The notes under the pieces are model-generated. The model was given only the letters and a program-made list of their open reading frames with translations, ran no database searches and was not told where the DNA came from. Shown piece by piece: positions 7,450-16,718 of a stretch of 29,540 nucleotides of DNA. Position 1 is the first letter of the stretch; each line of letters opens with the position of its first letter. Origin of the DNA: JANQUM01 sp047630355 (GTDB lineage Bacteria; Bacteroidota; Bacteroidia; Cytophagales; Spirosomataceae); contig JBLHXN010000034.1 in the NCBI GenBank assembly GCA_047630355.1, positions 1-29,540 of the forward strand. Direction: 5' to 3'. The position numbers and the translations under genes were made by a program.

Positions 7450-10400
7450 ATGAATAGCAACAAATCTACTTCGGTCAAGGATGTTCTAAACCGGTTGAAA
7501 GAGTTTAAACGCAAGTACTACTTAAACCTACTCATAAAGGGACTTCTATTAAGTTCGGCAATAGTTGTAAGTACATTCCTCATTATAAACTTTGCCGAGT
7601 ACTTCGGCAGGTTTAATAGTATCATACGTGGCGGTTTGCTTTTCCTCTTCGTGGCAGGATCTATAGCAGTGATTTACCTATATGTGTTAAGACCTGTTTT
7701 TTTTCTTGTCAACATCCAGAAACCATTATCTGACAAACAAGCTGCAAACGAAATAGGACAATTCTTTCCCGAAGTGTCTGATAAGCTTTTAAATATCCTT
7801 CAATTGTCTGATCATACAGAGATTGATACTTCATTGATCGATGCAAGTATCGAACAGAAAAGTAAGTCATTAAAGTTGGTAAAGTTTACAGAAGCAGTTC
7901 AGTTTGGCGAGAATAAGAAATACCTCAAATACGCTCTACCACCTCTATTATTAGTTTTGTTTATTTCTGCTATTTCTCCAAACCTCTTTTCTTCCAGTAC
8001 CGAACGAATTGTTAAGTTTCAGGATGATTTTATCGAGGAAGCACCTTTTGAGTTTTTAGTAGTGAATGATAAATTAGTCGGTTTTAAGAATCAGGACTTC
8101 GTGCTAAACGTTGCTATTGATGGCGATGCCCTACCAGAAGAAGTGTTTGTTTTCTACAATAAGCGGAAATATAAAATGTCTAAAGAGAATGGAAATACGT
8201 ATTCGTTCATCTTTAATAAACTTACTGAATCTGTCGACTTTAACTTGACCGCCGCTGGGTTTTCATCTAAAGGGTATGAGCTTAAGGTCGAAACTCCTCC
8301 AAACCTACTTTCATTTGACATCACGCTGACGTACCCAACATACTTAGCTAAGAGACCAGAACAGTTAAGTAACGTCGGAAACTTGGTGATTCCAGAAGGT
8401 ACGCTTGTATCATGGAATTTTATTACAGCAGATACCGATAGCGTTTCAATTAAGTTTGATAATGATGTAACTTTAAATCAGGCTAAAAACATATCAGAGT
8501 CTTCTTTTGCTCTTTCTAAGCGAATAAAAAAGACAACTTCTTACGATATTTCTCTCCGTAATAAGCACATTTCAAATCAATCTGATATAAACTACTATAT
8601 AAATGTAATTCCAGATAAACTTCCAGTTATAGACTTTACGCAGTTGCGAGACTCTTCTCTTTATAACTACGTACTGCTTGGAGGAAATATTGCCGATGAT
8701 TATGGACTATCTAAATTCAAGCTGTTTTACAAGAAGCAGGAAGACGCGGTTTACAAGTCATTAAATATTCCGTTTAATAAAAATCAGACCACACAGAACT
8801 TCTACTATCAATTCAATGTCGCGTCGTTGAACTTGGAAAGAGGGGATAAGCTATCTTACTATTTGCAACTTTGGGATAATGATGGAGTGAACGGCAATAA
8901 AAGTGTTAAGACCGGTACACTGACCTTTGAGGTTCCTTCCTTAATAGACTATTCAAAAGAAATAGACAAAGAAGTTGATAAGGTTGAAAATAAAATGGAT
9001 AAACTTCTAAAGAAATCGAAGGACTTGAAAAAGGCAATCGAGAAGATAGACAAGAAGTTGAAGATCAATGACAAGTTAGGATTTCAGGATAAAAAAGACT
9101 TAGAAGACGTTTTACAGCAAAAGAAGGAATTGCAGAAAGAGTTGGAAAAGCTTGTTGAAGACTTTAAGAAGATTCAAGAAAAGCAGGAACGCTTCAATGA
9201 GCAGTCACCTCAAACGCAGGAGAAAATGGAGCAGCTTCAAGAGTTGATGAAAGACTTGATGAAAGATGAAAACAGTGAACTCTATAAACAACTTGAGGAA
9301 CTACTAAAGAATAACGAGCAGGAGAAAGTTAACGACAAACTCGATGAAATCAAAAAGAATGAGCGAAATTTAGATAGAAACATAGACAGGGTTCTGAAGC
9401 TATTCAAGAACCTCCAGTTGAAACAAAAGGTAGAGAGTGCTGCACAGGATTTAGAAAAGTTAGCTGACAAGCAAGAGAAGTTAGCTGATGAGACTGAGAA
9501 GAAATCTAAAGATCCAGCAGCTTCGGAAGAGTTATCCAAGAAGCAGGAGAAACTCAACGAGAAGTTCAAGGAGCAGCAGGAGAAGATGAAAGATATTGAA
9601 AAACTTAGCAAAGAGCTTAAGAAAGACTTTGACGCTCAGGAGGAAGACCAAAAGTCGGTAGAAGAGAATCAGCAAGAAGCACAAGAGCAGTTAGATAGTC
9701 AAGAACCTTCTAAGGCATCAAAGCCACAGAAGAAAGCGGCCAAATCAATGCGTAATATGGCAAAGGCAATGTCTGCTCAAATGCAGAGTGCCGAGATGAA
9801 ACAACTTGACTTAGACATTGATGCCTTACGCGATATACTTGAAAACGTTGTAAAGCTATCCTTTGATCAGGAACGTATCTTAAACGGCATTCGTGGGATG
9901 AACAGTGCGGATCCACGCTTCATAGATTTGTCGCAAGAGCAACTTAAATTAGTTGACGATGCAAAAATCGTTGAAGATAGCCTTTATTCATTATCTCAAA
10001 AGGTGATGCAGATTGAAAGCTTCGTGACCAAAGAAGTAACCAATATGAATAACTATATGAATGAAAGTTTGTTAAACCTTAAGGAACGTAAACTTAATAT
10101 AGCATCAGCCAAGCAACAGTTCAGTATGACTTCTATAAATAACTTAGCTCTCTTGCTGAGTGATACCTTCAAGCAAATGCAGCAAATGATGATGGCGATG
10201 TCAATGCCTGGTGGAAGTAGTAGCGGGAAACAAGGTGATATGCCATCGCCTGGAATGGGAGAGAAGCAAAAGCAATTGAATAAACGTCTTGAAGGCTTAG
10301 GTAAATCCGGGCAAGATGGCAAGCAACTATCAGAGGGGTTGGCTAAAATTGCTCAAGAGCAAGCCAAGCTTAGGAGAGAATTATCGCAATTACAAGATAA

Positions 10401-10755
10401 GTTGAACGGTACCAAAGAAGGGCAGGAAATTGGAAAGCAGCTTAGTGAACTTCAAAAGGAAATGGATGAATCTGAAAAAGAGATTGTAAACAAGAGAATT
10501 ACGCCCACGCTAATAAAGAGACAGAAAGAAATTGAGGTTCGCCTGCTTGAAGCAGAAAAGGCTATTAAAGAACAAGAGCTCGATCCTAAGCGAAAGTCAA
10601 ATACTGGAAGAATTATAAACGATACTCCTCCAAAAGAAATAGATGAATTCATAAAAAAGAAATCTATACAAAAAGAGTTACTTCGTTTTACACCACCAAC
10701 CTTTACACCTTTTTATAAAAGCAAAACCAATTCATATTTAAAGAAAATTCAATAA
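7450..10755 (+). CDS. DUF4175 family coiled-coil membrane protein
   Basis: An 1101-aa protein of the DUF4175 type, known in Bacteroidota and Proteobacteria but without proven function. Three hydrophobic segments anchor it, about residues 27-48, 59-82 and 157-177. A beta-rich region (roughly 180-500) probably lies in the periplasm. Residues about 500-750 form a very long Lys/Glu/Gln-rich coiled coil. A Met-rich stretch (MQQMMMAMSMPGG, about 910) and a Gly/Ser/Pro linker lead to a final charged helix. Its length and opposed charges suggest a structural or scaffolding role at the envelope, which is inference. It starts 6 bases after xth and ends 156 bases before mnmG, in a gap that holds two parS-like sites. 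Confidence 0.85.
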   Translation: MNSNKSTSVKDVLNRLKEFKRKYYLNLLIKGLLLSSAIVVSTFLIINFAEYFGRFNSIIRGGLLFLFVAGSIAVIYLYVLRPVFFLVNIQKPLSDKQAANEIGQFFPEVSDKLLNILQLSDHTEIDTSLIDASIEQKSKSLKLVKFTEAVQFGENKKYLKYALPPLLLVLFISAISPNLFSSSTERIVKFQDDFIEEAPFEFLVVNDKLVGFKNQDFVLNVAIDGDALPEEVFVFYNKRKYKMSKENGNTYSFIFNKLTESVDFNLTAAGFSSKGYELKVETPPNLLSFDITLTYPTYLAKRPEQLSNVGNLVIPEGTLVSWNFITADTDSVSIKFDNDVTLNQAKNISESSFALSKRIKKTTSYDISLRNKHISNQSDINYYINVIPDKLPVIDFTQLRDSSLYNYVLLGGNIADDYGLSKFKLFYKKQEDAVYKSLNIPFNKNQTTQNFYYQFNVASLNLERGDKLSYYLQLWDNDGVNGNKSVKTGTLTFEVPSLIDYSKEIDKEVDKVENKMDKLLKKSKDLKKAIEKIDKKLKINDKLGFQDKKDLEDVLQQKKELQKELEKLVEDFKKIQEKQERFNEQSPQTQEKMEQLQELMKDLMKDENSELYKQLEELLKNNEQEKVNDKLDEIKKNERNLDRNIDRVLKLFKNLQLKQKVESAAQDLEKLADKQEKLADETEKKSKDPAASEELSKKQEKLNEKFKEQQEKMKDIEKLSKELKKDFDAQEEDQKSVEENQQEAQEQLDSQEPSKASKPQKKAAKSMRNMAKAMSAQMQSAEMKQLDLDIDALRDILENVVKLSFDQERILNGIRGMNSADPRFIDLSQEQLKLVDDAKIVEDSLYSLSQKVMQIESFVTKEVTNMNNYMNESLLNLKERKLNIASAKQQFSMTSINNLALLLSDTFKQMQQMMMAMSMPGGSSSGKQGDMPSPGMGEKQKQLNKRLEGLGKSGQDGKQLSEGLAKIAQEQAKLRRELSQLQDKLNGTKEGQEIGKQLSELQKEMDESEKEIVNKRITPTLIKRQKEIEVRLLEAEKAIKEQELDPKRKSNTGRIINDTPPKEIDEFIKKKSIQKELLRFTPPTFTPFYKSKTNSYLKKIQ

Positions 10756-10836
10756 TCATATTTAAACATTTACGCACCGCGAAAGATAGTGCTTTAATAC
10801 AAAAACGTCCCGTTCTTTCACTAAACACAATAGTCA

Positions 10837-10852
10837 TGTTCCACGTGAAACA
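10837..10852. promoter_or_regulatory. parS-like centromere site 1
   Basis: TGTTCCACGTGAAACA matches the widely conserved parS consensus (TGTTNCACGTGAAACA), the chromosomal binding site of ParB. It lies in the gap upstream of mnmG, 43 bases from a second copy. parS sites load ParB and SMC near the replication origin. parA and parB themselves are not in this window. Confidence 0.85.
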
Positions 10853-10879
10853 CTACGATTAAAAACTTAACTCGTCAAC

Positions 10880-10895
10880 AGTTCCACGTGAAACA
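10880..10895. promoter_or_regulatory. parS-like centromere site 2
   Basis: AGTTCCACGTGAAACA differs from the parS consensus only at the first base. It ends 16 bases before the mnmG start codon, so ParB bound here could also affect mnmG transcription or its leader. Sites 1 and 2 share a 17-base core reaching one or two bases beyond the 16-bp palindrome. Confidence 0.8.
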
Positions 10896-10911
10896 CTTAA
10901 CAGTAAAATAG

Positions 10912-12774
10912 ATGTTCCAAAAATATAATTTGATAGTAGTTGGCGGCGGACACGCCGGATGCGAAGCAGCAGCAGCAGCAGCAAACATGGGCGGAAAAGT
11001 TCTGCTTATTACAATGAACCTTCAGACAATTGCCCAAATGTCTTGTAACCCAGCAATGGGTGGAGTTGCCAAAGGACAGATAGTTAGAGAGATTGACGCC
11101 TTAGGTGGATTGTCTGGAATAATTTCTGATAAAACAACTATTCAATTCAGAATGCTTAACAAATCGAAGGGGCCAGCAATGTGGAGTCCAAGATGTCAGA
11201 GTGATCGGGTGCAGTTTGCCGCTGAATGGCGAATGGCTCTTGAGAATATAGACAACCTTGACTTTTGGCAAGACATGGTTACTTCCATAATATTAGACGG
11301 TGAGAAAGTAACGGGAGTCAAAACAGCTATGGGCCTCGAAATATATAGTGATGCTGTAGTGCTGACAAATGGAACATTCCTTAACGGTACTATACATATA
11401 GGTAGAAAACAATTCGGAGGTGGTAGGACGGGAGAGAAAGCTTCTCACGGAATAACAGAACAGTTACTGGAATTAGGGTTTGAATCTGGCAGAATGAAGA
11501 CTGGTACTCCTCCAAGAGTGGACGAAAGAAGCGTGAATTTTAACGCAATAGAGGAACAAAAGGGAGATGAAAATCCAGCTTCTTTTTCATACTTAGATAT
11601 AGAAAAGCCAAGGATTCAACGAAGCTGCTGGATAACCTATACTAATCAGGAAGTGCACGATATATTAAAAACTGGCTTCGATGACTCTCCTATGTTTAGC
11701 GGTAGGATAAAAGGATTAGGTCCGAGATACTGTCCGTCAGTAGAAGATAAGATAAACCGCTTTGCAGATAAAGATAAGCATCAGATATTCTTAGAACCAG
11801 AAAGCCTTAGTACTAAAGAAATGTACGTCAATGGCTTTTCAACATCTCTACCCGAAAACATACAGTACGAAGCTCTGCGAAAAATTCAGGGTTTCGAGAA
11901 TATTAAAATGATAAGACCAGGTTATGCAATAGAGTATGACTTCTTTCCACCCACTCAACTTAAAAGAACCTTAGAAACTAAGCTAATTGAAAACCTGTAC
12001 TTCGCCGGACAGATAAATGGAACAACCGGATATGAGGAAGCAGCAAGTCAAGGATTAATGGCTGGGATAAATGCTTTCTTAAAAACAAATAATCGCGAAG
12101 AATTTGTCTTAAAAAGAAATGAAGCTTATATCGGCGTTCTCATAGATGACTTAGTTAATAAAGGTACTGACGAGCCTTACCGTATGTTCACGTCAAGAGC
12201 TGAGTACCGAACATTACTAAGACAAGATAATGCTGATATAAGGTTAACACAGAAGGGTTACGAAATCGGATTAGCTTCAGAAGAAAGGTTAATTAAAGTC
12301 AACCATAAAATTAAAGGTGGAGAGGAAGTTTATAATTTTATGAACAATACTAAAATCGAACCTGCTGAAGCGAATATCTATTTAAGCAAAATCAACTCCT
12401 CAAATATTAATGAGAAGACAACCCTGTTCAAATTGTTGAAGCGACCAGAAATTAATCAGGAAGGTATTGCAGAAATGAGTAGCGAGTACAAATTAATTCA
12501 AAAGAATTATTCTCTCGAATCCGTTGAGCAAGCAGAGATTAAAGTGAAATATGAAAGGTACATTGAAAAGGAAAACGAACTAGCCATGAAAATGGACCGA
12601 TTAGAAGAGTTGAAGATAAATCCGGATTTTGATTACCATGTTCTAAAATCACTATCAATAGAAGCACGACAAAAACTTAGTAAAATTAAGCCTTCCACCA
12701 TTGGCCAGGCCGGACGAATAAGTGGAGTTTCGCCATCAGATATTTCAGTGTTACTTGTAAAGCTTGGAAGATAA
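10912..12774 (+). CDS. mnmG: tRNA uridine-5-carboxymethylaminomethyl synthesis enzyme MnmG (GidA)
   Basis: MnmG is the FAD-binding partner of MnmE (TrmE). Together they place the carboxymethylaminomethyl group on the wobble uridine of several tRNAs. At 620 aa it is of normal length. The FAD dinucleotide-binding motif is VGGGHAGCEAA near residue 10, followed by MSCNPAMGGVAKGQIVREIDALGG, KTGTPPR, FAGQINGTTGYEEAASQG and the C-terminal RAEYRTLLRQDNADIRL, all MnmG signatures. Its historic name gidA reflects frequent location beside oriC, which fits the parS sites upstream and the candidate origin 1.6 kb downstream. rsmG and parAB do not follow it. Its arginines are mostly AGA/AGG, unlike the CGN-rich mfd. 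Confidence 0.98.
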   Translation: MFQKYNLIVVGGGHAGCEAAAAAANMGGKVLLITMNLQTIAQMSCNPAMGGVAKGQIVREIDALGGLSGIISDKTTIQFRMLNKSKGPAMWSPRCQSDRVQFAAEWRMALENIDNLDFWQDMVTSIILDGEKVTGVKTAMGLEIYSDAVVLTNGTFLNGTIHIGRKQFGGGRTGEKASHGITEQLLELGFESGRMKTGTPPRVDERSVNFNAIEEQKGDENPASFSYLDIEKPRIQRSCWITYTNQEVHDILKTGFDDSPMFSGRIKGLGPRYCPSVEDKINRFADKDKHQIFLEPESLSTKEMYVNGFSTSLPENIQYEALRKIQGFENIKMIRPGYAIEYDFFPPTQLKRTLETKLIENLYFAGQINGTTGYEEAASQGLMAGINAFLKTNNREEFVLKRNEAYIGVLIDDLVNKGTDEPYRMFTSRAEYRTLLRQDNADIRLTQKGYEIGLASEERLIKVNHKIKGGEEVYNFMNNTKIEPAEANIYLSKINSSNINEKTTLFKLLKRPEINQEGIAEMSSEYKLIQKNYSLESVEQAEIKVKYERYIEKENELAMKMDRLEELKINPDFDYHVLKSLSIEARQKLSKIKPSTIGQAGRISGVSPSDISVLLVKLGR

Positions 12775-14397
12775 ATGTCACTAAAAAGAATACCCGTAGT
12801 TTTTCTATTCGCGATAGTATTATATGGTTGTGCGAAGTTCGTTCCTCCAACGGGAGGAGACAGAGATATTACTCCCCCGAAGTTAATAAAGTCCACACCT
12901 GTTGATAAACAGTTAAATTTTAAAGAGAGGCAAATACGATTACTATTTGATGAGCTTGTTGATAGTAAGAACCTCAAACAAGAACTGATTATAACTCCTG
13001 AACAAAAAGGAAGGTATAAAGTGAGGAATAGGGGAGAGGAGGTTGAACTTGAATTCGAAGAAGGTTTCGAGGAAAACACAACTTACACCCTTAGTTTCGG
13101 AGCGGGTATAAAAGACATAAACGAGCAAAATAAAGCCGATAACTTAAAACTTGTCTTTAGTACAGGAAGTGAATTAGATTCGCTTAAAGTGGGTGGCAGC
13201 GTCACTAACTTGTTCACAAAAGAGGGAGTTATAGGAGCGACCATCGGACTGTATAAGATGTCGTCCCCCGATACACTACCATTGATAAATAGGAAACCAG
13301 ATTATTTTATAAAGTCTGATTCTTCGGGAAACTTTCAACTCGAAAATCTAAAAAGTGATAATTACCGAATTTTATCGTTTACAGACAAAAACGGAAATCA
13401 GAAGTTTGACAATAAAAAAGAGATGTTCGGGTTTATTCAGGATACTATAAAGTTGAGCGAGAATAAAGCAGGAATATCACTTGAGCTATTTCCGTACGAT
13501 ACCATTCCTCCGAAGTATAAGAGGTTTATCCAAAAAGAGAAAACCTACGCTTTGAAGTTTGACGAATCGCTTTATAAAGTAGAGGTAGGGTTTGAAGAAA
13601 AAAGTGACTCCATACCTTATATTATAATCGAGGATGAAGTAAGGTTCTTCAAAATGGGAACGCCTAAAGATTCGGTTATGATATCTTTAATACTAAGCGA
13701 CTCGTTGTTGAATAATGATACGCTAAAACACACGATTACATTTAGAGAAGAGGATCAGAGAAGTAAGCAAAGTAACGAAATTCTTAAAATAAGCGTGACG
13801 CCAACAAACTCAAGTTCTACAACACAGAATGAACCTTATATCTTCTCGTTTGATTATCCATTAATTCAAATTGACAGTAACAAAATATCTGTGTCAGATG
13901 ATACATTAAATACTGTGCGGTATAAAGCTCGTTTTGTAGATAGTAGTAAAACGAGGGTTGAAGTTTCACTATTGGAACGAATAACAAAGAGCGTAGTACT
14001 CAAAGCAGATAAAGGTGCATTCATAAATATTCTCTCTGATAGTAGTACCGCATTCACCCTGAAAAACCCGCTATTAAATAAAAGTGAACTTGGACTTATT
14101 GCGGGTAATATAGAAATACGAGATAGTGTACAAGCTCAATACATTATACAATTACTAAATGCTACGAATAATAAAATAGAGAGGGTGCTAATTTCTCAAG
14201 ATGGGAAGTTCACTTTTGAAAATATCAGACCTGAAGAATACACCCTTCAAGCAATCGTCGATAGTAATAGTAATGGCGTCTGGGATACGGCGAATTTTGG
14301 AAAAGGGACACCTCCAGAGAGAGTAATAAATTTGAAAGAACCAATAAGGGTCAAAGCCAATTTTGAATTCAGGGATATTAACATTCCAAATCAATAA
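12775..14397 (+). CDS. Ig-like domain lipoprotein
   Basis: A 540-aa probable lipoprotein: signal sequence with lipobox LYGC (Cys19), then PPTGGDRDITPPKLIKSTP and FDELVDSKNLKQELIITPE. This is the start of a bacterial Ig-like (Big_5/SbsA-type) domain common in Bacteroidota outer-membrane lipoproteins. A carboxypeptidase-regulatory-like segment follows (DSSGNFQLENLKSDNYRI), and a second similar one lies near the C-terminus (DGKFTFENIRPEEYTLQAI). The ATG follows the mnmG stop with no spacing, so the two are almost surely translated from one message. Function is unknown. The protein is probably periplasmic or on the outer membrane. It ends at the edge of the candidate origin. Confidence 0.85.
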   Translation: MSLKRIPVVFLFAIVLYGCAKFVPPTGGDRDITPPKLIKSTPVDKQLNFKERQIRLLFDELVDSKNLKQELIITPEQKGRYKVRNRGEEVELEFEEGFEENTTYTLSFGAGIKDINEQNKADNLKLVFSTGSELDSLKVGGSVTNLFTKEGVIGATIGLYKMSSPDTLPLINRKPDYFIKSDSSGNFQLENLKSDNYRILSFTDKNGNQKFDNKKEMFGFIQDTIKLSENKAGISLELFPYDTIPPKYKRFIQKEKTYALKFDESLYKVEVGFEEKSDSIPYIIIEDEVRFFKMGTPKDSVMISLILSDSLLNNDTLKHTITFREEDQRSKQSNEILKISVTPTNSSSTTQNEPYIFSFDYPLIQIDSNKISVSDDTLNTVRYKARFVDSSKTRVEVSLLERITKSVVLKADKGAFINILSDSSTAFTLKNPLLNKSELGLIAGNIEIRDSVQAQYIIQLLNATNNKIERVLISQDGKFTFENIRPEEYTLQAIVDSNSNGVWDTANFGKGTPPERVINLKEPIRVKANFEFRDINIPNQ

Positions 14398-14808
14398 TGG
14401 TGCGTTTATTGCTCGATCATTAAACGTGTGGAAACTCATGTGGATAACCCACTCAGAAGTGCTGATAAGCTCGTGGATTAAATGGGCAAGCTTCTCAATA
14501 AAAGTGAATAAAGTGATTTAGGTGTTGATAACATTCAAAAAGCAAGAGTTATCCAAAACTAGTGAAGAAATGATAAACGTTGAAAATATTTGTGGGTAAA
14601 CTATCAAGTGAATGTTATCAAAATTGATTGTGCAATGTGTATAAGTTACTATTCGCTGATTATCAATATTTTAGATGTTGATAATTAACAAATAAAGTAA
14701 CACTAAATGAACGTTGATAAACGTGCATAAACAAATAGTAAACAATATTGAGAGTTTCCACATATCCACAGCCCTAGTAATGGAAGATAATAAAAAGAAT
14801 AATAAATT
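14398..14808. other. Candidate chromosomal replication origin (oriC)
   Basis: A 411-base gap with no credible gene and a dense set of 9-mers close to the DnaA box TTATCCACA. A perfect box lies at 14439-14447 (reverse). One-mismatch boxes lie at 14523-14531, 14549-14557, 14591-14599, 14636-14644, 14676-14684 and 14762-14770, in both orientations. Two-mismatch copies include 14427-14435, 14712-14720, 14722-14730 and 14754-14762. Positions 14641-14700 have only 12 G or C in 60 and are a plausible unwinding element. parS-like sites lie 3.7 kb to the left and 11.5 kb to the right, and mnmG is close by. Any promoter of the next gene must also lie here. dnaA is absent, as is usual for origins in this phylum. 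No tool was run to confirm the call. Confidence 0.75.
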
Positions 14809-16617
14809 ATGAATACTATTAAGAGTGCATTGTTCACAGTATTTCTGAGTTTATCGATTAATGCATATTCTCAGGATTTAGATTTGGCGAGAGCTTATTT
14901 TGAAAAAGGAGAATTTGAAAAATCCTACGAGTTGTTCAAAGGATTATCAAAAGATGGGTCGAGTGCGAACAACATTCATAAAGAATACCTGAGCACAATG
15001 TATCGTTTGAAAAAATATGACGAAGCAGAAAAATTTCTTAAAAAGCAGATAAAAAATAATAATCAACAAATTGCCTACAAAGCAGATTATATTGAACTGT
15101 TGAAGTTAGAAAATGAGGAACCAGAAAAAATTGCCAAACTACAAAATGAGTTGATCGAAGAAGCGATGGAGATTGATGTCAATGTTTATGCGTTGCAGGA
15201 TTATTATTACAAAATCAACGATTATATTTTTCTCATAAAGTTGCTTGAAGAAGCTAGAAAGCAAGACAAAACACAAACCAAGTTCGCCATTCAGTTGGCT
15301 CGTGCCTACTTGTACAACGGTGAAAAGGACAAAATGCTGGAGGAAGTTCTGAATTACGGTTTGGTGAATCAAAACGCAAGCTACGTCAAGGCAACAATTC
15401 AGGATAGTTTTAAAGAGGAAGACGAATTTGAAAAATTGGAGGAAGTACTCTATCGCAAAATTCAGGAAAACCCAAATATCGTTTACTACAACGATATTCT
15501 GATTTGGCATTTCGTCCAACGCAAAAATTTCAGAAAAGCATTTAGTCAGGCGAGAGCAGTTGATCGTCGTTTAAGACTTGAAGGTCAAAAGGTTTTTGAG
15601 ATTGCAAGTATTGCTTTTCAAAATAAAGACTACAAAAGTGCCTCCACGATGTACGAATACGTCATGAACGAATACCCCAACGGCGAATATTACCCCTACG
15701 CTCGTCGGTGGTTGATTCAATCGAAGGAGGAAATTGTTAAAAATACGTACCCAATTGATTTAACAGATATAAAAGACCTGATTGGTGAGTACGAACAAAT
15801 GTTCAGAGAAGTCGGGAATACGAACAAAACCTTAGAAGCTGCAAAGAATGTCGCGTTGTTAAAATCATTCTATTTGAATGAACACGATGAAGCCATCCAG
15901 ATTCTGGAAGATGCAATCAGCAGGGCTGGTTCAAATCAGAATTTTAAGGATGAATGTAAAATTGATATGGGTGATATTTACATTCTGAAAAACGAACCGT
16001 GGGAATCCACATTGCTTTATTTGCAAGTGGAAAAGTCTCAAAAAGAAGATAAACTTGGAGAAATTGCAAAACTGAGAGGAGCAAAAAATTATTACTACAA
16101 AGGCGACTTTGAATTGGCAAAAGAAGTTTTAGATATTCTGAAAAAGGCAACCACGAGAGAAATCGCGAACGATGCTATGCAGCTGAGTTTATTAATTCAG
16201 GATAATACTGGAATGGATACTTCGACGGTTGCAATGGAAGATTTTGCAAAAGTAGATTTACTCGTATTTCAAAATAAAAACGAAGAAGCATTAGCCGATT
16301 TAGATGTGATGCTTGACAAATATAAAAAGCATTACTTAGCAGATGAAATCTTGTGGTTGAGAGCAAGAACGAAACTTAAAATGAATAAAATCGACGAAGC
16401 CATTGCTGATTTAAATCTGTTGATAAAAGACTACAGTGTGGATATTCTCGCTGATGATGCATTGTTCCGATTGGCACTTCTGACCGAAGAACTGAAGGAA
16501 GACAAACCAGAAGCGATGAAGCTTTACCGAAAACTACTGCAAGACTATCCTGGAAGTATTTTCGGCGTAGAAGCAAGAAAGCGGTATCGGGGTTTACGGG
16601 GAGACTTTATAAATTGA
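14809..16617 (+). CDS. Secreted tetratricopeptide-repeat protein
   Basis: A 602-aa protein with an N-terminal signal peptide (cleavage likely after NAYSQ, about residue 22) and helical TPR-type repeats over nearly its full length. Examples are ARAYFEKGEFEKSYELFKGL, then later DEAIADLNLLIKDYSVDILADDALFRLALL and a final AMKLYRKLLQDYPGSIFGVEARKRYR. The last unit resembles repeats in periplasmic envelope-assembly TPR proteins. I see no catalytic domain, so a protein-binding role in the periplasm is inferred. It is the first gene to the right of the candidate origin, and its leader overlaps DnaA-box-like sites ending at 14770, so its transcription could respond to DnaA. Confidence 0.85.
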   Translation: MNTIKSALFTVFLSLSINAYSQDLDLARAYFEKGEFEKSYELFKGLSKDGSSANNIHKEYLSTMYRLKKYDEAEKFLKKQIKNNNQQIAYKADYIELLKLENEEPEKIAKLQNELIEEAMEIDVNVYALQDYYYKINDYIFLIKLLEEARKQDKTQTKFAIQLARAYLYNGEKDKMLEEVLNYGLVNQNASYVKATIQDSFKEEDEFEKLEEVLYRKIQENPNIVYYNDILIWHFVQRKNFRKAFSQARAVDRRLRLEGQKVFEIASIAFQNKDYKSASTMYEYVMNEYPNGEYYPYARRWLIQSKEEIVKNTYPIDLTDIKDLIGEYEQMFREVGNTNKTLEAAKNVALLKSFYLNEHDEAIQILEDAISRAGSNQNFKDECKIDMGDIYILKNEPWESTLLYLQVEKSQKEDKLGEIAKLRGAKNYYYKGDFELAKEVLDILKKATTREIANDAMQLSLLIQDNTGMDTSTVAMEDFAKVDLLVFQNKNEEALADLDVMLDKYKKHYLADEILWLRARTKLKMNKIDEAIADLNLLIKDYSVDILADDALFRLALLTEELKEDKPEAMKLYRKLLQDYPGSIFGVEARKRYRGLRGDFIN

Positions 16618-16647
16618 TATTATAAAATACTTTCTGTCAGTACTTTA

Positions 16648-16656
16648 TGTGGATAA
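16648..16656 (-). promoter_or_regulatory. Isolated perfect DnaA box
   Basis: TGTGGATAA, the exact reverse complement of TTATCCACA, sits in the 101-base gap between the TPR gene and the metalloprotease gene. It is about 1.9 kb from the box cluster of the candidate origin. It could be an accessory DnaA site or a regulatory site, and a single 9-mer may also be chance. Confidence 0.5.
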
Positions 16657-16718
16657 GCTAAAAGCCTGCAAAATAATCGAGTTATAAATGCGTTTGTCTA
16701 GCGACTAAAAAAATAAAT

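Noticed and set aside
9282..9611. Minus-strand frame rich in Ser, Phe and Leu opposite the DUF4175 gene
   Set aside because: Its composition is simply the complement of the Lys/Glu-rich coiled-coil codons.
10756..10836. Possible riboswitch or leader RNA before mnmG
   Set aside because: No conserved aptamer pattern could be recognised; the gap is explained better by the two parS-like sites.
14188..14439. Minus-strand reading frame of 83 codons running into the candidate origin
   Set aside because: It mostly overlaps the lipoprotein gene on the other strand and its translation has no recognisable pattern.
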